Shown piece by piece: positions 26,039-35,449 of a stretch of DNA of 64,000 bases. The notes under the pieces were generated by a model. It did no database searches. It saw only the letters and a list, made by a program, of their open reading frames with translations, and had not been told where the DNA came from. The stretch's first letter is position 1. Each line of letters opens with the position of its first letter. Both the position numbers and the translations under genes were made by a program. This stretch comes from Nocardioides rubriscoriae (GTDB lineage Bacteria > Actinomycetota > Actinomycetes > Propionibacteriales > Nocardioidaceae), in NCBI RefSeq assembly GCF_008087085.1, contig NZ_VIYJ01000007.1:1-64000 (forward strand), in the 5' to 3' direction.

Positions 26039-26973
26039 GCGCCTGCTCCCCTCTCTGCGGTGGCAGCCGCCCCGGAGGGCAGACGGACCGGGGTCTTGGT
26101 GTCGGTCGGCTTGGACTTGCTCGACCGGGTGGTGTGGGCCGCGATCCAGATCGCGAAGCCGACGAGGCCGCCGATGCCGACGAGCCACGCGAACAGGCCC
26201 TCGCTGACCGGGCCGATGTTGCCGAGCCCGGAGCCGCCGTAGCCGGGGGTCTCCTCGGTCGCCTTGAGGTAGGCGATGACGTCGCGCTTGGCGTCGGGCG
26301 TCAGGTTGCCGTCGGAGAACGACGGCATCTGCTGGGGCCCGGTGAGCAGCGCCTCGTAGATGTAGCGCGACTCGACGCCGCGCAGCGTCGGGGCGTAGCC
26401 GCCTCGCGGCATGGCGCCGCCGGCGCCGTCGAAGTTGTGGCAGGCGGTGCAGTTGGTGAGGAAGATCTGGCCGCCGCGGGAGATCGCCTGGTCGCGCTCC
26501 TCCTCGCTGAGGCCGTCGGGGAGCGTGTAGGCCGACTGGTCGGGGATCGCCGGGCCGGTGCCGAGGCTGTCGACGTAGGCCGCGAGCTGGCGGATCTCGT
26601 CCTCGTCGTAGACGGGGGGCTTGCGCACGGCCTGCTGGCCGGGCTGGGCCATGGGCATCCGGCCGGTGCCGACCTGGAAGTCGACCGAGGCGCCACCGAC
26701 GTCGGTGAGCGCGGGGCCGTACTGGGTGCCGTTGACCGTGGGCACGCCCTGGCCGTTGGCGCCGTGGCAGGTCGAGCAACCCACCAGGAAGAGCTCGCGG
26801 CCGGCCTTGATGTCCTCGGCGTTGGTGCTCGTGGTCTCGGCCTGCGCGCCGGGGGAGAACATCGAGTAGGCGCCGCCGGTGAGCAGCAGCGCCATCAGCA
26901 GCACCGCGAGGCCGGCGAGCGGCCGACGGCGGTGACGCGAAAGTCGGCCGGCGGAGCGGGTCAGGAGTCGCAC
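26035..26973 (-). CDS. qcrC: Cytochrome bc1 complex diheme cytochrome c subunit
   Basis: A 312-residue membrane-anchored diheme cytochrome c. A signal-anchor (about 18-34) precedes two heme c sites, CSTCH at 66-70 and CTACH at 175-179, and a C-terminal membrane helix (about 255-285). The two hemes carry electrons directly to the CuA site of CtaC, which explains the lack of a soluble cytochrome c gene. GTG 26973 has AGGGA about 8 nt upstream. It follows ctaE by 45 bp and overlaps qcrA. Confidence 0.96.
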   Translation of the reverse strand: MRLLTRSAGRLSRHRRRPLAGLAVLLMALLLTGGAYSMFSPGAQAETTSTNAEDIKAGRELFLVGCSTCHGANGQGVPTVNGTQYGPALTDVGGASVDFQVGTGRMPMAQPGQQAVRKPPVYDEDEIRQLAAYVDSLGTGPAIPDQSAYTLPDGLSEEERDQAISRGGQIFLTNCTACHNFDGAGGAMPRGGYAPTLRGVESRYIYEALLTGPQQMPSFSDGNLTPDAKRDVIAYLKATEETPGYGGSGLGNIGPVSEGLFAWLVGIGGLVGFAIWIAAHTTRSSKSKPTDTKTPVRLPSGAAATAERGAGA

Positions 26974-27018
26974 TGTGTTGTCCCTAAGTCGTCTCAGATG
27001 GGTAGTCGTGGGGGCTGG

Positions 27019-27657
27019 CTACTTGATCAGGTAGATCGTGGCGAACAGCCCGATCCACACGACGTCGACGAAGTGCCAGTAGTAGGACACGACGATCGCG
27101 CTGACGGCCTGCTCGTGGGTGAACTTGCGGGCCAGGTAGGTGCGGCCGAGCACGAGGAGGAAGGCGATCAGGCCGCCGGTCACGTGCAGACCGTGGAAGC
27201 CGGTGGTGAGGTAGAACATCGTCCCGTAGGCCGAGTCGGGGATGGTGATCCCCTCGTGGATGAGCTCGGCGTACTCGAGGGCCTGGCCGCCGATGAACAC
27301 CGCGCCCATGAGGTAGGTGAGGATGAACCACTCGCGCAGGCCCCACTTGCGGAAGTCGAGAAGGCCGCCGCTGCGGCCGACCTGGCCGCGCTCGGCGGCG
27401 AAGACGCCCAGCTGGCAGGTCAGCGACGAGAGCACCAGGATCGTGGTGTTGATCGAGGCGAACGGCACGTTGAGCGACTCGGTGTTCTGGGCCCACAGGT
27501 CGGAGCTGACCGACCTGATCGTGAAGTACGACGCGAACAGGGCCGCGAAGAACATGAGCTCGCTGGACAGCCAGATGATGGTGCCGACGGCGACCATCGA
27601 GGGGCGGTCGTGGTGCCCGTGAAGCCGGGAAGCTGGGATCGTTGCAGTCGTCGCCAC
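27019..27657 (-). CDS. ctaE: Cytochrome c oxidase subunit III
   Basis: A 212-residue subunit III with five membrane helices, shorter than the seven-helix mitochondrial type as is normal for actinobacteria. Family motifs are [37 protein letters not shown] and the C-terminal [22 protein letters not shown] 27657 ([16 protein letters not shown]) is chosen; a longer in-frame extension upstream would be Arg-rich and overlaps the ctaG promoter. It starts the ctaE-qcrCAB operon and is divergent from ctaG with 74 bp between starts. Confidence 0.95.
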   Translation of the reverse strand: MATTATIPASRLHGHHDRPSMVAVGTIIWLSSELMFFAALFASYFTIRSVSSDLWAQNTESLNVPFASINTTILVLSSLTCQLGVFAAERGQVGRSGGLLDFRKWGLREWFILTYLMGAVFIGGQALEYAELIHEGITIPDSAYGTMFYLTTGFHGLHVTGGLIAFLLVLGRTYLARKFTHEQAVSAIVVSYYWHFVDVVWIGLFATIYLIK

Positions 27658-27731
27658 GAAGTCATTATGGCGCGCCCGTTCACCGGTGCCACCACACCCC
27701 CCGGGTGAGGCGTGCCCGTACTCTCGACCAC

Positions 27732-28685
27732 GTGTCGACAGCCGCTTCCGTGCTCGCCCTGAGCGCCTCAGACGTGCTCCCCCGGTTGACCGCCGGGAGC
27801 TTCTTCTCGCAGTGGTCCTGGTCACTCGTCCCGGTCGTGGTCACCGTGTGGGCCGGGGGTCTGTACCTGCTCGGCGTGGCCAAGCTGCACCGCCGCGGGG
27901 ACCGGTGGCCGATCGCTCGGACCGTGTCGTTCGTGGGCGTCGGGCTGGGTGCGTTCTTCCTCGCCACGACGTCGGGCCTGGCGGCGTACGACACGACGCT
28001 GGTGAGCGTCCACATGGTCCAGCACATGGTGCTGTCGATGGTCGCGCCGCTGTTCCTCGCGCTCGGCGCCCCGGTGACGCTGGCGTTGCGCACGCTGCCG
28101 CCCGCGCCGCGCCGGTGGCTGCTGGTCCTGCTGCACTCGCCCCTGGCCAAGCTGCTGTCGTTCCCGCCGCTGACCTTCGGCCTCTACGTGATCTCGCCGT
28201 GGGCGCTCTACTTCACCGGGTGGTACCGCGCCTCGCTGGAGCACGTGTGGGTCCACGAGATGATGCACGTGCACCTGATGATGGTCGGCGCCCTGTTCTT
28301 CTGGCCGCTGATGGGCATCGACCCCATCCCTGGGCGGGTCGGCTACCCGTTCCGGGTGGCCCTCGTCGTCGGGACGCTGCCGTTCCACGCCTTCCTCGGC
28401 ATCACGATCATGAACCAGACGGCCCTGCTCGGCGGCGACTGGTACCCCCGGCTGGCCACGGGGCCGATGGGGTCGTGGCTGCCCGACCCCTACGCCGACC
28501 AGAACCTCGCCGGCGGCATCCTGTGGGCCTCCGGCGACCTGATCGGGCTGTCGTTCTTCGTGGTGCTGTTCGTGCAGTGGGTGCGGCAGTCGATGGCCGA
28601 GGCCAAGCGCGAGGACCGGCGCCTGGACCTGCTCGAGGCGCGCGAGGCGCGTGCCGCCCGACAGGCGGAGCAGCAGCCGCACTAA
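27732..28685 (+). CDS. CtaG-type cytochrome c oxidase assembly protein (caa3_CtaG)
   Basis: A 317-residue protein with about seven membrane helices. The family pattern is seen in [30 protein letters not shown] and [21 protein letters not shown], whose histidines may bind copper for delivery to CuB. Members are named caa3-type assembly factor CtaG (Bacillus type), unrelated to Cox11. GTG 27732 gives a sensible N-terminus before the first helix. Placement beside ctaE supports a role in oxidase assembly. Confidence 0.85.
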   Translation: MSTAASVLALSASDVLPRLTAGSFFSQWSWSLVPVVVTVWAGGLYLLGVAKLHRRGDRWPIARTVSFVGVGLGAFFLATTSGLAAYDTTLVSVHMVQHMVLSMVAPLFLALGAPVTLALRTLPPAPRRWLLVLLHSPLAKLLSFPPLTFGLYVISPWALYFTGWYRASLEHVWVHEMMHVHLMMVGALFFWPLMGIDPIPGRVGYPFRVALVVGTLPFHAFLGITIMNQTALLGGDWYPRLATGPMGSWLPDPYADQNLAGGILWASGDLIGLSFFVVLFVQWVRQSMAEAKREDRRLDLLEAREARAARQAEQQPH

Positions 28686-28686
28686 C

Positions 28687-29124
28687 ATGACGGACGTGAC
28701 CGACGCCTCGTCCTCCGCGGCCCCCGCGCCCCGGCTCAAGATCCTGGTCTACAGCGACAACTCGTCGGTGCGCCAGCAGGTGATCCTCGCGCTCGGACGC
28801 CGCCCGCACCCCGACCTCCCTGAGGTCGAGTACATCGAGGTGGCGACCGAGCCGGTCGTGATCCAGAACATGGACGCCGGTCACGTCGCGCTGGCCATCC
28901 TCGACGGCGAGGCCGCGCCCGCCGGTGGCATGGGCATCGCCAAGCAGCTCAAGGACGAGATCTTCCGCTGCCCGCCGGTCCTCGTGCTCACCGGACGGCC
29001 GCAGGACGCGTGGCTCGCGACCTGGTCGCGCGCCGACGCCGCCGTGCCGCACCCGATCGACCCGATCCAGCTCGCGGAGTCGGTCGTCGGGCTGCTGCGC
29101 CCGCGCGTCCCCGCCCAGAGCTGA
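28687..29124 (+). CDS. Degenerate response-regulator receiver-like protein
   Basis: A 145-residue protein that reads as a lone CheY-like receiver: [21 protein letters not shown] (acidic pocket Asp24), [21 protein letters not shown] (Asp73 at the phospho-acceptor place) and [19 protein letters not shown] (Thr102). The usual invariant Lys before Pro is His122 (AVPHPIDP), so normal phosphorylation switching is doubtful. There is no output domain. Position is 1 bp after the ctaG stop and about 50 bp before trpD. Function is unknown; a protein-interaction or pseudo-receiver role is an inference. Confidence 0.7.
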   Translation: MTDVTDASSSAAPAPRLKILVYSDNSSVRQQVILALGRRPHPDLPEVEYIEVATEPVVIQNMDAGHVALAILDGEAAPAGGMGIAKQLKDEIFRCPPVLVLTGRPQDAWLATWSRADAAVPHPIDPIQLAESVVGLLRPRVPAQS

Positions 29125-29176
29125 TGGCTCCACCTCCCGGCGTGGTCCGCCGCCTCGCAGGCTCGGCGGCGGCGCC

Positions 29177-30202
29177 GTGACCTGGCCGGAGGTGTTGTCG
29201 GCCCTGGTCGCCGGAACGGACCTCTCGGCCGACCAGGCCTCGTGGGCGATGGGTGAGATCCTCGCCGGCGAGGCCACGCCGGCTCAGATCGCGGGCTTCG
29301 CGGTCGCGCTGCGGGCCAAGGGCGAGACGGTCGCCGAGGTGACCGGCCTGGCCGATGCGATGTACGCCCGGCGTACGCGCATCACGGTCGAGGGGCGTCT
29401 GCTCGACGTCGTGGGCACCGGCGCCGACCGCTCCAACTCGGTCAACATCTCCACGATGGCGGCCATCGTCGCCGCCGGTGCCGGGGTGACCGTGGTCAAG
29501 CACGGCAACCGGTCGGCCTCCTCGATGGCCGGCAGCGCCGACGTGCTCGAGGCGCTCGGCATCCGCCTGGACCTGCCGCCCGAGCGGGTGGCGGCCGTGG
29601 CCGCCGAGGTAGGCATCACCTTCTGCTTCGCCGCCGCCTTCAACCCGGCGATGCGCCACACCGCCGTGCCGCGGCGCGAGCTCGGCATCGGGACGACCTT
29701 CAACTTCCTCGGCCCCTTGGCCAATCCGGTGCGACCGGCTGCACAGGCCATCGGCTGCGCCGACCCCCGGATGGTGCCGGTGATGGCCGGTGTGTTCGCG
29801 GCCCGCGGCTCCGACGCGTGGGTGTTCCGCGGCGACGACGGTCTCGACGAGCTGACCACCACGACCACCTCGACGGTCTACGTCGCGACCGGGGGAGAGG
29901 TGTCGGGCCCGGTCACCGTCGACCCGACGGCGCTCGGTCTGGCGCCTGCGACGACCGCCGACCTCGTGGGCGGCGACGCGGCCCACAACGCCGACGTCGT
30001 ACGCCGCCTGCTCGCCGGCGAGCCCGGCCCGGTCCGTGACGCGGTGATCCTCAACGCGGGGGCGGCGCTGGCGGTGCACGCCTGTGACGGGTCGGCGGTG
30101 CCCGACGCGCTGGCCGCCGGCATGACCCGCGCCGCGGCGGCGATCGACTCCGGCGCGGCGGCGGCGACGCTCGAGCGATGGGTAACTGCGGCCTCCGGGT
30201 AG
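29177..30202 (+). CDS. trpD: Anthranilate phosphoribosyltransferase
   Basis: A 341-residue TrpD. The PRPP-binding loop is [42 protein letters not shown] and [10 protein letters not shown] are further family signatures. It transfers phosphoribose from PRPP to anthranilate in tryptophan synthesis. Other trp genes are absent here, as in mycobacteria, where trpD also lies alone next to ctaE. GTG 29177 is used because homology begins within a few residues. The GGxGxG glycine loop is slightly altered (GTGADRSNS), which is usual in actinobacteria. Confidence 0.94.
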   Translation: MTWPEVLSALVAGTDLSADQASWAMGEILAGEATPAQIAGFAVALRAKGETVAEVTGLADAMYARRTRITVEGRLLDVVGTGADRSNSVNISTMAAIVAAGAGVTVVKHGNRSASSMAGSADVLEALGIRLDLPPERVAAVAAEVGITFCFAAAFNPAMRHTAVPRRELGIGTTFNFLGPLANPVRPAAQAIGCADPRMVPVMAGVFAARGSDAWVFRGDDGLDELTTTTTSTVYVATGGEVSGPVTVDPTALGLAPATTADLVGGDAAHNADVVRRLLAGEPGPVRDAVILNAGAALAVHACDGSAVPDALAAGMTRAAAAIDSGAAAATLERWVTAASG

Positions 30203-30223
30203 GCAGAGCAGCGCACCCGTGGG

Positions 30224-30835
30224 TCAGAGGTCGAGCACGAACTCGCGGCCGTTGGGCCGGAAACCGACCCGTCCGTAGTAGGCGTCGACCATGTCGGGTG
30301 GCGTCATGACGTGCCGGAAGCCCAGGTTGGCCAGCACGCCACTGTCACGCCAGACGAACTCACCGGGGGTGAAGTCCCGAAAGCGCGGCGTCACGTAGTC
30401 GAGCCGGACCCGGGCGACGTCGTCCTCGGCGTCGAGGAGCACGACACCCACCGTCTCGTCGCCGCGCAGCACGAGAAAGGCGTGGTCGCGGTCGGTAGCC
30501 GGTGCCCAGGTCGACGCCGGCTGGTAGCGGCGGATGTCGTCGCCGTGGACGGTCAGGAGGTGGCGCAGGTAGGCGTCGTCGCGCCCGACCTCGACGACCT
30601 CGAAGGCGGTCTCGTCGTGGCGGTCGCGCAGCAGCCGGACCAGGAACCAGATGTTGATGCCGGCCAGGACGGCGTTCATCCCGACCATCGGCCAGACCTC
30701 GATCAGGGCGTTGAACACCAGCAGGATCACGCACGCCACCAGGTTGAGCGCCCGGAAGCGCAGCACCCGCGCCTGCAGCAGCGAGAAGACGAGAAGTGCG
30801 CTCCCGCCCCAGCCCACGAGGTCCAACCAGGTCAT
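30224..30835 (-). CDS. Membrane protein with C-terminal GNAT-like domain
   Basis: A 203-residue two-part protein. The first 75 residues hold three short membrane helices (WLDLVGWGGSALLVFSLLQ, LNLVACVILLVFNALIEVW, VGMNAVLAGINIWFLVRLL) and resemble the YgjV/PQ-loop type. The remainder resembles an acetyltransferase (AFLVLRGDETVGVVLLDAED, YGRVGFRPNGREFVL) but has no clear Q/R-x-x-G-x-G loop. ATG 30835 is 6 nt after a TACCCT box. Such fusions suggest modification of a membrane-proximal substrate, but no function is known. Confidence 0.7.
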   Translation of the reverse strand: MTWLDLVGWGGSALLVFSLLQARVLRFRALNLVACVILLVFNALIEVWPMVGMNAVLAGINIWFLVRLLRDRHDETAFEVVEVGRDDAYLRHLLTVHGDDIRRYQPASTWAPATDRDHAFLVLRGDETVGVVLLDAEDDVARVRLDYVTPRFRDFTPGEFVWRDSGVLANLGFRHVMTPPDMVDAYYGRVGFRPNGREFVLDL

Positions 30836-30885
30836 CGCAGCAGGGTAACGACGGCCACGGGCCGGCGCGCTATCGCGGAGGGTGG

Positions 30886-31239
30886 TCAGGTCGTGTGGTC
30901 GTCGCGGGCGGCCCGGACCTCCGCCTCGAGCAAGGCGTGACGCCGCGCGAGCTCGACCATCTGGTCGTGCAGCTGGCCGAGCCGCAGGTAGAGCGCGATG
31001 GTGACGAACAGGAACGTCACGCACAGCACGTAGAGCACCAGGTCGGTGCCACGCCCGACGCCGACCGAGCGGGCGAGGTCAGTGACGGTCCCCGGGAAGA
31101 CCACCGCGCCGATGCCGGCAGCGATCACGGCCAAGGTGAGCGTGCGGCGTACGAGCAGGTTCAGCGCCGACGGCCGTCCGCGGACCAGCATCGCGGCGGC
31201 ACCGGCCAGGGCCGCGACGAGCAGGATCTTGATGATCAC
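30886..31239 (-). CDS. DUF2304 membrane protein
   Basis: A 117-residue protein with three membrane helices (residues about 4-20, 32-50 and 66-86) and a C-terminal charged coiled coil (LGQLHDQMVELARRHALLEAEV), the DUF2304 layout. Such proteins are frequently encoded beside polyprenyl-phosphate glycosyltransferases, as here, and may help anchor or regulate them. It starts 7 bp after the stop of the glycosyltransferase, so the two form one operon. Confidence 0.82.
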   Translation of the reverse strand: MIIKILLVAALAGAAAMLVRGRPSALNLLVRRTLTLAVIAAGIGAVVFPGTVTDLARSVGVGRGTDLVLYVLCVTFLFVTIALYLRLGQLHDQMVELARRHALLEAEVRAARDDHTT

Positions 31240-31246
31240 GTGCTCA

Positions 31247-31951
31247 TCATGACGCCTGGCGGAGCCTGCTGAAGGCGACCTCGAAGGCGATGTTGAAGGC
31301 GTTGTAGGCGCGCTGTCCCTTGGCCGTGGAGTAGGCCGTGTAGCGGACGGTCACGGGGTGCTCGGCGTAGGTCCACCGCTCGGTGGCGATCCGGGTCAGG
31401 ACCTCGCTGGCGTGCGACATGCCGTGCATGCGTAGCGACAGCTGGGACGCGGCGTCGCGGCGCAGCACCCGCAGGCCGTTGTGGGCGTCGGTGATGGCCA
31501 GTCCGGTGGTGGCGCGGCTGAACGCGGTCGCTGCGCGCAGCAGGAGCCGACGCCGCAGGGGTACGCCGTCGGCGGACCCGATGAACCGCGAACCGAGCAC
31601 GACCTGGACCGCGGTGCGCTGCGCGAAAGCGACCATGGCCGCGGCGTCGGCGACGTCGTGCTGGCCGTCGGCGTCGAACGTGACGACATGGGTCACCCGG
31701 GGGTCGCGCAGGGCGTGGCGGATGCCGGTCTCGATCGCCGCGCCCTGCCCGAGGTTGATCGGGTGGCGCACGACGCTCGCGCCCGCGCCGCGCGCGATCG
31801 CGGCACAGTCGTCGCTGCTGCCGTCGTCGACGCAGACCACGGTGTCGAAGTGGCGCCGCACCTCGAGGACCACGTCGGCGATGACGGCGGACTCGTCGAG
31901 CATCGGGATGACGACGCACGCGCCGACGAGGTCGCTGGGGCGACTGGTCAT
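31247..31951 (-). CDS. Family 2 glycosyltransferase (polyprenyl-phosphate type)
   Basis: A 234-residue GT2 enzyme of the dolichyl-phosphate-mannose-synthase type. The nucleotide-binding start is GACVVIPMLDESAVIADVV, the metal-binding motif is VTFDADGQHD, and DAHNGLRVLRRDAA contains the acceptor-side residues. No membrane segment is present; the DUF2304 partner likely anchors it. It probably makes a lipid-linked sugar for the glycans of this cluster. A TAGCGT box lies at 31986-31991, so its leader is about 28 nt. The shared palindrome at 32052 lies upstream. Confidence 0.85.
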   Translation of the reverse strand: MTSRPSDLVGACVVIPMLDESAVIADVVLEVRRHFDTVVCVDDGSSDDCAAIARGAGASVVRHPINLGQGAAIETGIRHALRDPRVTHVVTFDADGQHDVADAAAMVAFAQRTAVQVVLGSRFIGSADGVPLRRRLLLRAATAFSRATTGLAITDAHNGLRVLRRDAASQLSLRMHGMSHASEVLTRIATERWTYAEHPVTVRYTAYSTAKGQRAYNAFNIAFEVAFSRLRQAS

Positions 31952-32051
31952 GGCGGCTCCGGACGTCGGTAGGTCAGTCGGGGTCACGCTAGGTACCCCC
32001 GCCGTGGGCCCGCCATAGGCGCGAGGAAGAACTGGTCGGTCGTCGGACGAT

Positions 32052-32069
32052 CTAGTCACAAATGACCAG
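32052..32069. promoter_or_regulatory. Putative operator, CTAGTCA-N4-TGAC(C)AG
   Basis: CTAGTCA, CAAA, TGACCAG: a 7-4-7 palindrome with one mismatch. It lies about 60 bp upstream of the -10 boxes of both divergent genes (GT2 on minus, DUF2142 on plus). The same 18-bp design occurs at 41790-41807 and 42215-42232 near the Flp pilin genes. It cannot be a terminator here because no gene ends towards it. Confidence 0.6.
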
Positions 32070-32136
32070 GAGCGGCTGGTCCGGACGACGGCGAACCCCG
32101 TCGTCCCAGGACGGCGCGGCCCATTACTGTGCGTGG

Positions 32137-33582
32137 ATGCGCCGCCGAGTCGGACCCACGCTGGTCTGTGTCGTGGGGCTGCTGCTCCTCCAGTCGGCGT
32201 GGGTCCTCGCGGTCCCTCCCTTCGCCGCGAGCGACGAGTTCGACCACGTCTACAGAGCGACCTCGGTCGCGCGCGGACACCTCCTCTCCGAGACCGCGGC
32301 CTCGGACGGCCGTGGAGGTCTCGTCGTCGTGCCGCGCGACGTGGTCGCAGCGGCAGCCGCTGAGTGCTCGTCGCTGGCCTACACCGGGCCGGACAACTGC
32401 CGGTCGGCCGGCAGTGCCGGACAGGACGACGTCTACGTGGGTTCAGGGGCGTCGACGTACAACCCGGTGTTCTACGGGGTCCTCGGCACGATCGCCCGGC
32501 CGTTCCACGGGACGACGGTCCTCTACGTGATGCGCATCGTCGGCGCGGTCCTGTGCACGGCGTTCCTGGGATTCGCCGCGTGGGCGCTGCCCAGAAGTCC
32601 CTGGCACCGGCTGGCGCTCGTCGTGGCGCTGAGTCCCGTCCTGGTCTTCTCCACCACGGTCGCGGCCCCCAACGGGATCGAGATGGCTGCCGGGGTGGCC
32701 CTCTGGGCGGCACTGCTCCGCCTCGCTGACGACGACCCACCACCACGACCCGGGCTGCTCGTGTGGGGAGCGACGCTCGCCACCTGCGTCCTGTTGACCG
32801 TGCGCCTCCTCGGCCCGTTGTTTGTGCTGCTGATCCTCGGGACCATGGCGCTGCATCCTCGCGCCGGCTCGATCGCCCGTCGTCTCGTCGCCGACCGGAG
32901 GCGCGTGGTGTCTGTCGTCTCGGTGACGGCGGCCGCGGCCGCGGCCAGCCTCTGGTGGATCATCGAGGCCGGTCAGACCGACGCGTCGACCGAGCGCGGC
33001 CCGGGATCGGGCGACCTCCGCCTCCTGGACCCGGTCGTGTGGGCCGCTCAGACCATCGCGGCCTTCCCGTTCCGTGACCAGCCCGGTCCGGCGGTCGTCT
33101 ACGTCGTCGTCGCGACCCTGGTGGTCACGCTCGGGGTCGGCGCACTGGTCACCGGCACGGCGCGCGACCGGGCGCTTCTCGTCGCGGTCGGCGCGGTGGT
33201 GCTCCTGGGGCCACTGGTGCTGACCCTGCTCACCCGGGACTCCCAAGGGGTGATCTGGCAGGGCCGTTACGGTCTGCCCTACGCCGTCGGGATGGTCCTG
33301 CTGTGTGGCGCTGTCCTCGCACGGGCGCAGGCGTGGCACCTCGGCCGCGCCGCGGTCGCCGCGGCCGGGCTCGCGCTCGCGATCGGGTCGGCCGCCTCGG
33401 TGCTCAAGGTGCGGGCGGGCGAGCTCGCGCGGCCGTCCTCCGCCGGCAACGCCGAGTGGTGGGTGCACTCGCCGGCCCTGCTCGTCGTGCTCACGGTCAC
33501 GGCGTACGCAGCCTTGAGCCTGTGGTGCGCGTCGGCGACGCCGGACCTCCGCGCGACCGGCGCTGCCGCGGAGCCGAGGTGA
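32137..33582 (+). CDS. DUF2142 family polytopic membrane protein
   Basis: A 481-residue membrane protein with about ten helices. The N-terminus SAWVLAVPPFAASDEFDHVYRATSVARG, with an acidic pair in the first extracytoplasmic loop, is typical of DUF2142 and of GT-C type glycosyltransferases using lipid-linked sugars. It probably adds or exports a sugar at the outer face of the membrane. ATG 32137 lies 6 nt after a TACTGT box. The next gene overlaps its stop as GTGA, starting a three-gene unit with a GT2 and a methyltransferase. Confidence 0.78.
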   Translation: MRRRVGPTLVCVVGLLLLQSAWVLAVPPFAASDEFDHVYRATSVARGHLLSETAASDGRGGLVVVPRDVVAAAAAECSSLAYTGPDNCRSAGSAGQDDVYVGSGASTYNPVFYGVLGTIARPFHGTTVLYVMRIVGAVLCTAFLGFAAWALPRSPWHRLALVVALSPVLVFSTTVAAPNGIEMAAGVALWAALLRLADDDPPPRPGLLVWGATLATCVLLTVRLLGPLFVLLILGTMALHPRAGSIARRLVADRRRVVSVVSVTAAAAAASLWWIIEAGQTDASTERGPGSGDLRLLDPVVWAAQTIAAFPFRDQPGPAVVYVVVATLVVTLGVGALVTGTARDRALLVAVGAVVLLGPLVLTLLTRDSQGVIWQGRYGLPYAVGMVLLCGAVLARAQAWHLGRAAVAAAGLALAIGSAASVLKVRAGELARPSSAGNAEWWVHSPALLVVLTVTAYAALSLWCASATPDLRATGAAAEPR

Positions 33583-34403
33583 GGGCGACGGGTCCGACCG
33601 TCTCGGTCCTGATGCCGGTCCACGCGGGTGTCCGACCCGAGCACCTCGCGGAGGCGTTGACCTCCCTCGCCGGTCAGACCCGTCGCGCCGACGAGACGGT
33701 GGTGGTGGTGGACGGGCCCGTGCCCGACGAGCACGAGGCGGTGCTCGGCCGTTTCGCCGACCTCGTCGTCGTCAGGTCGACCACGCAGCAGGGGGCCGGA
33801 CCCGCCCTGTCCCGTGGCCTGAGTGCCTGTCGTGGGACCTATGTCGCGCGCGCGGACTCCGACGACGTCAACGAGCCGGACCGTCTGGCGCGTCAGCTCG
33901 CCCTCCTGACAGCCACCGGCGCCGACCTCTGCTCCACGGCCATGGTCGAGTTCGAGTCCGACCCCTACCGGGTCCGGGGCGTCAGGCGAACGGCCGTCGA
34001 GCACGCCGAGTTCGCCCGCCTGATGCCGGGTCGCAACCCGGTCAACCACCCGACCGTGGTGTTCCGGCGGGCCACGGCCCAGGCAGTAGGAGGCTACGGC
34101 GACTTGCCGCTCCTCGAGGACTACGACCTCTGGGCGCGCATGCTGGTGGGTGGTGCCCGGTTCGTCGGGCTCGATGCCGCCCTGGTCCGCTACCGCGTCG
34201 ACGGGATGCACGAGCGACGGACGGGCTCGACCGCACGGACCTCGGAGGTGGAGCTGCAGCGACGCCTCGTCTCCTACGGGCTCGTCTCACCGGCGCGCGG
34301 CAGGCTCAACCTGGTCGTCAGGGGGACCTACCACCGGCTCCCCCGGCCGGTGCTCGAGCGCGTCTACGCCCTGCTGTTCCGCCGAGCGAGGATCGCCCGG
34401 TGA
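33579..34403 (+). CDS. Family 2 glycosyltransferase
   Basis: A 274-residue GT2 enzyme with VSVLMPVHAGVRPEHLAEALTSL at the start, the metal site in ARADSDDVNEPDRLARQL and an acceptor-site ED in LLEDYDLWARML. It lacks membrane segments. Its start overlaps the upstream gene as GTGA and the next gene overlaps it in the same way, so the three are translationally coupled. Sugar donor and acceptor are unknown; surface glycan synthesis is likely from context. Confidence 0.85.
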   Translation: MRATGPTVSVLMPVHAGVRPEHLAEALTSLAGQTRRADETVVVVDGPVPDEHEAVLGRFADLVVVRSTTQQGAGPALSRGLSACRGTYVARADSDDVNEPDRLARQLALLTATGADLCSTAMVEFESDPYRVRGVRRTAVEHAEFARLMPGRNPVNHPTVVFRRATAQAVGGYGDLPLLEDYDLWARMLVGGARFVGLDAALVRYRVDGMHERRTGSTARTSEVELQRRLVSYGLVSPARGRLNLVVRGTYHRLPRPVLERVYALLFRRARIAR

Positions 34404-35146
34404 CCGACCGACCGCAGTACGACCGCTACGTCGACATGGCCGAGGCGCGTGGACCGCTCGCGGCACGATTCGCCGACCAGGCCCTGGCGACGACGGCACC
34501 GTGGCGATCGACGCCCACCGATCAGCTCCACGTGCTCGACCTCGGCTGCGGGTACGGGCACACGGCCCTGGCGCTGGCGACCCGGTGCCGCTCGGTCGTG
34601 GGAGTCGAGCCCGCCCGGAGGCTGTACGACGCCGCGTCCACCGCGGGCGCCAGTGTGCCGAACGCGACGTTCGTGCACGGGGACGTCACGGACCTCGACG
34701 CCTCGGAGGTCTTCGACCTGGTGCTGCTCGACAACGTCTACGAGCACCTCCCCGAGCACGAGGCGGCCCTCGCGGCGATCCGTCGGTCCCTGCGTCCTGG
34801 GGGTGTGCTGTTCCTGCTCACCCCCAACAAGCTCTGGCCGGTCGAGGCCCACTACCGGCTGCCCGGTCTGGCCTGGCTCCCGCTGCGGTGGGCTGACCTC
34901 TACCTGCGTGCCACGAGACGGGGGGAGTCCTACGAGGACGCGTCGTACGCCCCCACCTACTGGGCGCTGCGCCGCAGCCTGGAAGCCGGTGGTTGGGACT
35001 ACGACTTCGTCCTACCGGCCGACCCCGGTGCGACGGTGGCGGGGGCGCCGTGGCACTACCGCGCGGGGATGAGGGCGCTCGACCGGGTGCCCGCCCTGTG
35101 GGCCATCTCCAAGGCCCTCCTCGTCGTCGCGCGGAAGCCCGGGTAG
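34400..35146 (+). CDS. SAM-dependent methyltransferase
   Basis: A 248-residue class I methyltransferase. The SAM-binding motif is VLDLGCGYGHTALALA, motif II is FVHGDVTDLDA and the post-motif region is EVFDLVLLDNVYEHLPEHEAALA, the ubiE/sugar O-methyltransferase pattern. The target is probably a sugar of the cluster's product or a lipid carrier, by context only. GTG 34400 overlaps the upstream glycosyltransferase stop. Last gene of the three-gene unit. Confidence 0.83.
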   Translation: MTDRPQYDRYVDMAEARGPLAARFADQALATTAPWRSTPTDQLHVLDLGCGYGHTALALATRCRSVVGVEPARRLYDAASTAGASVPNATFVHGDVTDLDASEVFDLVLLDNVYEHLPEHEAALAAIRRSLRPGGVLFLLTPNKLWPVEAHYRLPGLAWLPLRWADLYLRATRRGESYEDASYAPTYWALRRSLEAGGWDYDFVLPADPGATVAGAPWHYRAGMRALDRVPALWAISKALLVVARKPG

Positions 35147-35161
35147 GCCCGGCGCGACCGC

Positions 35162-35440
35162 TCAGTCGAGCCCGAGCGAGAACGCCGATTCGAGGTCGTG
35201 GCGCGAGTATGCCCGGAACGCGATGTGGGTCTCGGTCTCCTTGACTCCCGAGACCTTGTTGAGCCGGTCGGCCACGACGGCGGCGATGTCGTCGTGGTGG
35301 CGTGCGCGGACCATGGCGATCAGGTCGATCTGGCCGGTGACGGAGTAGACCTCCGTGACGCCGTCGATCGCCGCGATCGCCTCGGCGACCTCGGGGATCT
35401 GGTCGACCGCGGCCTTGACGAACACGATGGCGGTGATCAT
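35162..35440 (-). CDS. Lrp/AsnC ligand-binding (RAM) domain protein without HTH
   Basis: A 92-residue stand-alone RAM domain: IVFVKAAVDQIPEVAEAIA, the effector-loop GVTEVYSVTGQIDLIAMVRA and KETETHIAFRAYSRHDLE. Such domains bind amino acids and form octamers. It has no DNA-binding part and so probably modulates another protein. It starts 9 bp after the nuclease stop and may be co-transcribed with it from the DNA-damage-type promoter upstream of that gene. Function is unknown. Confidence 0.83.
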   Translation of the reverse strand: MITAIVFVKAAVDQIPEVAEAIAAIDGVTEVYSVTGQIDLIAMVRARHHDDIAAVVADRLNKVSGVKETETHIAFRAYSRHDLESAFSLGLD

Positions 35441-35449
35441 GGGGACACG

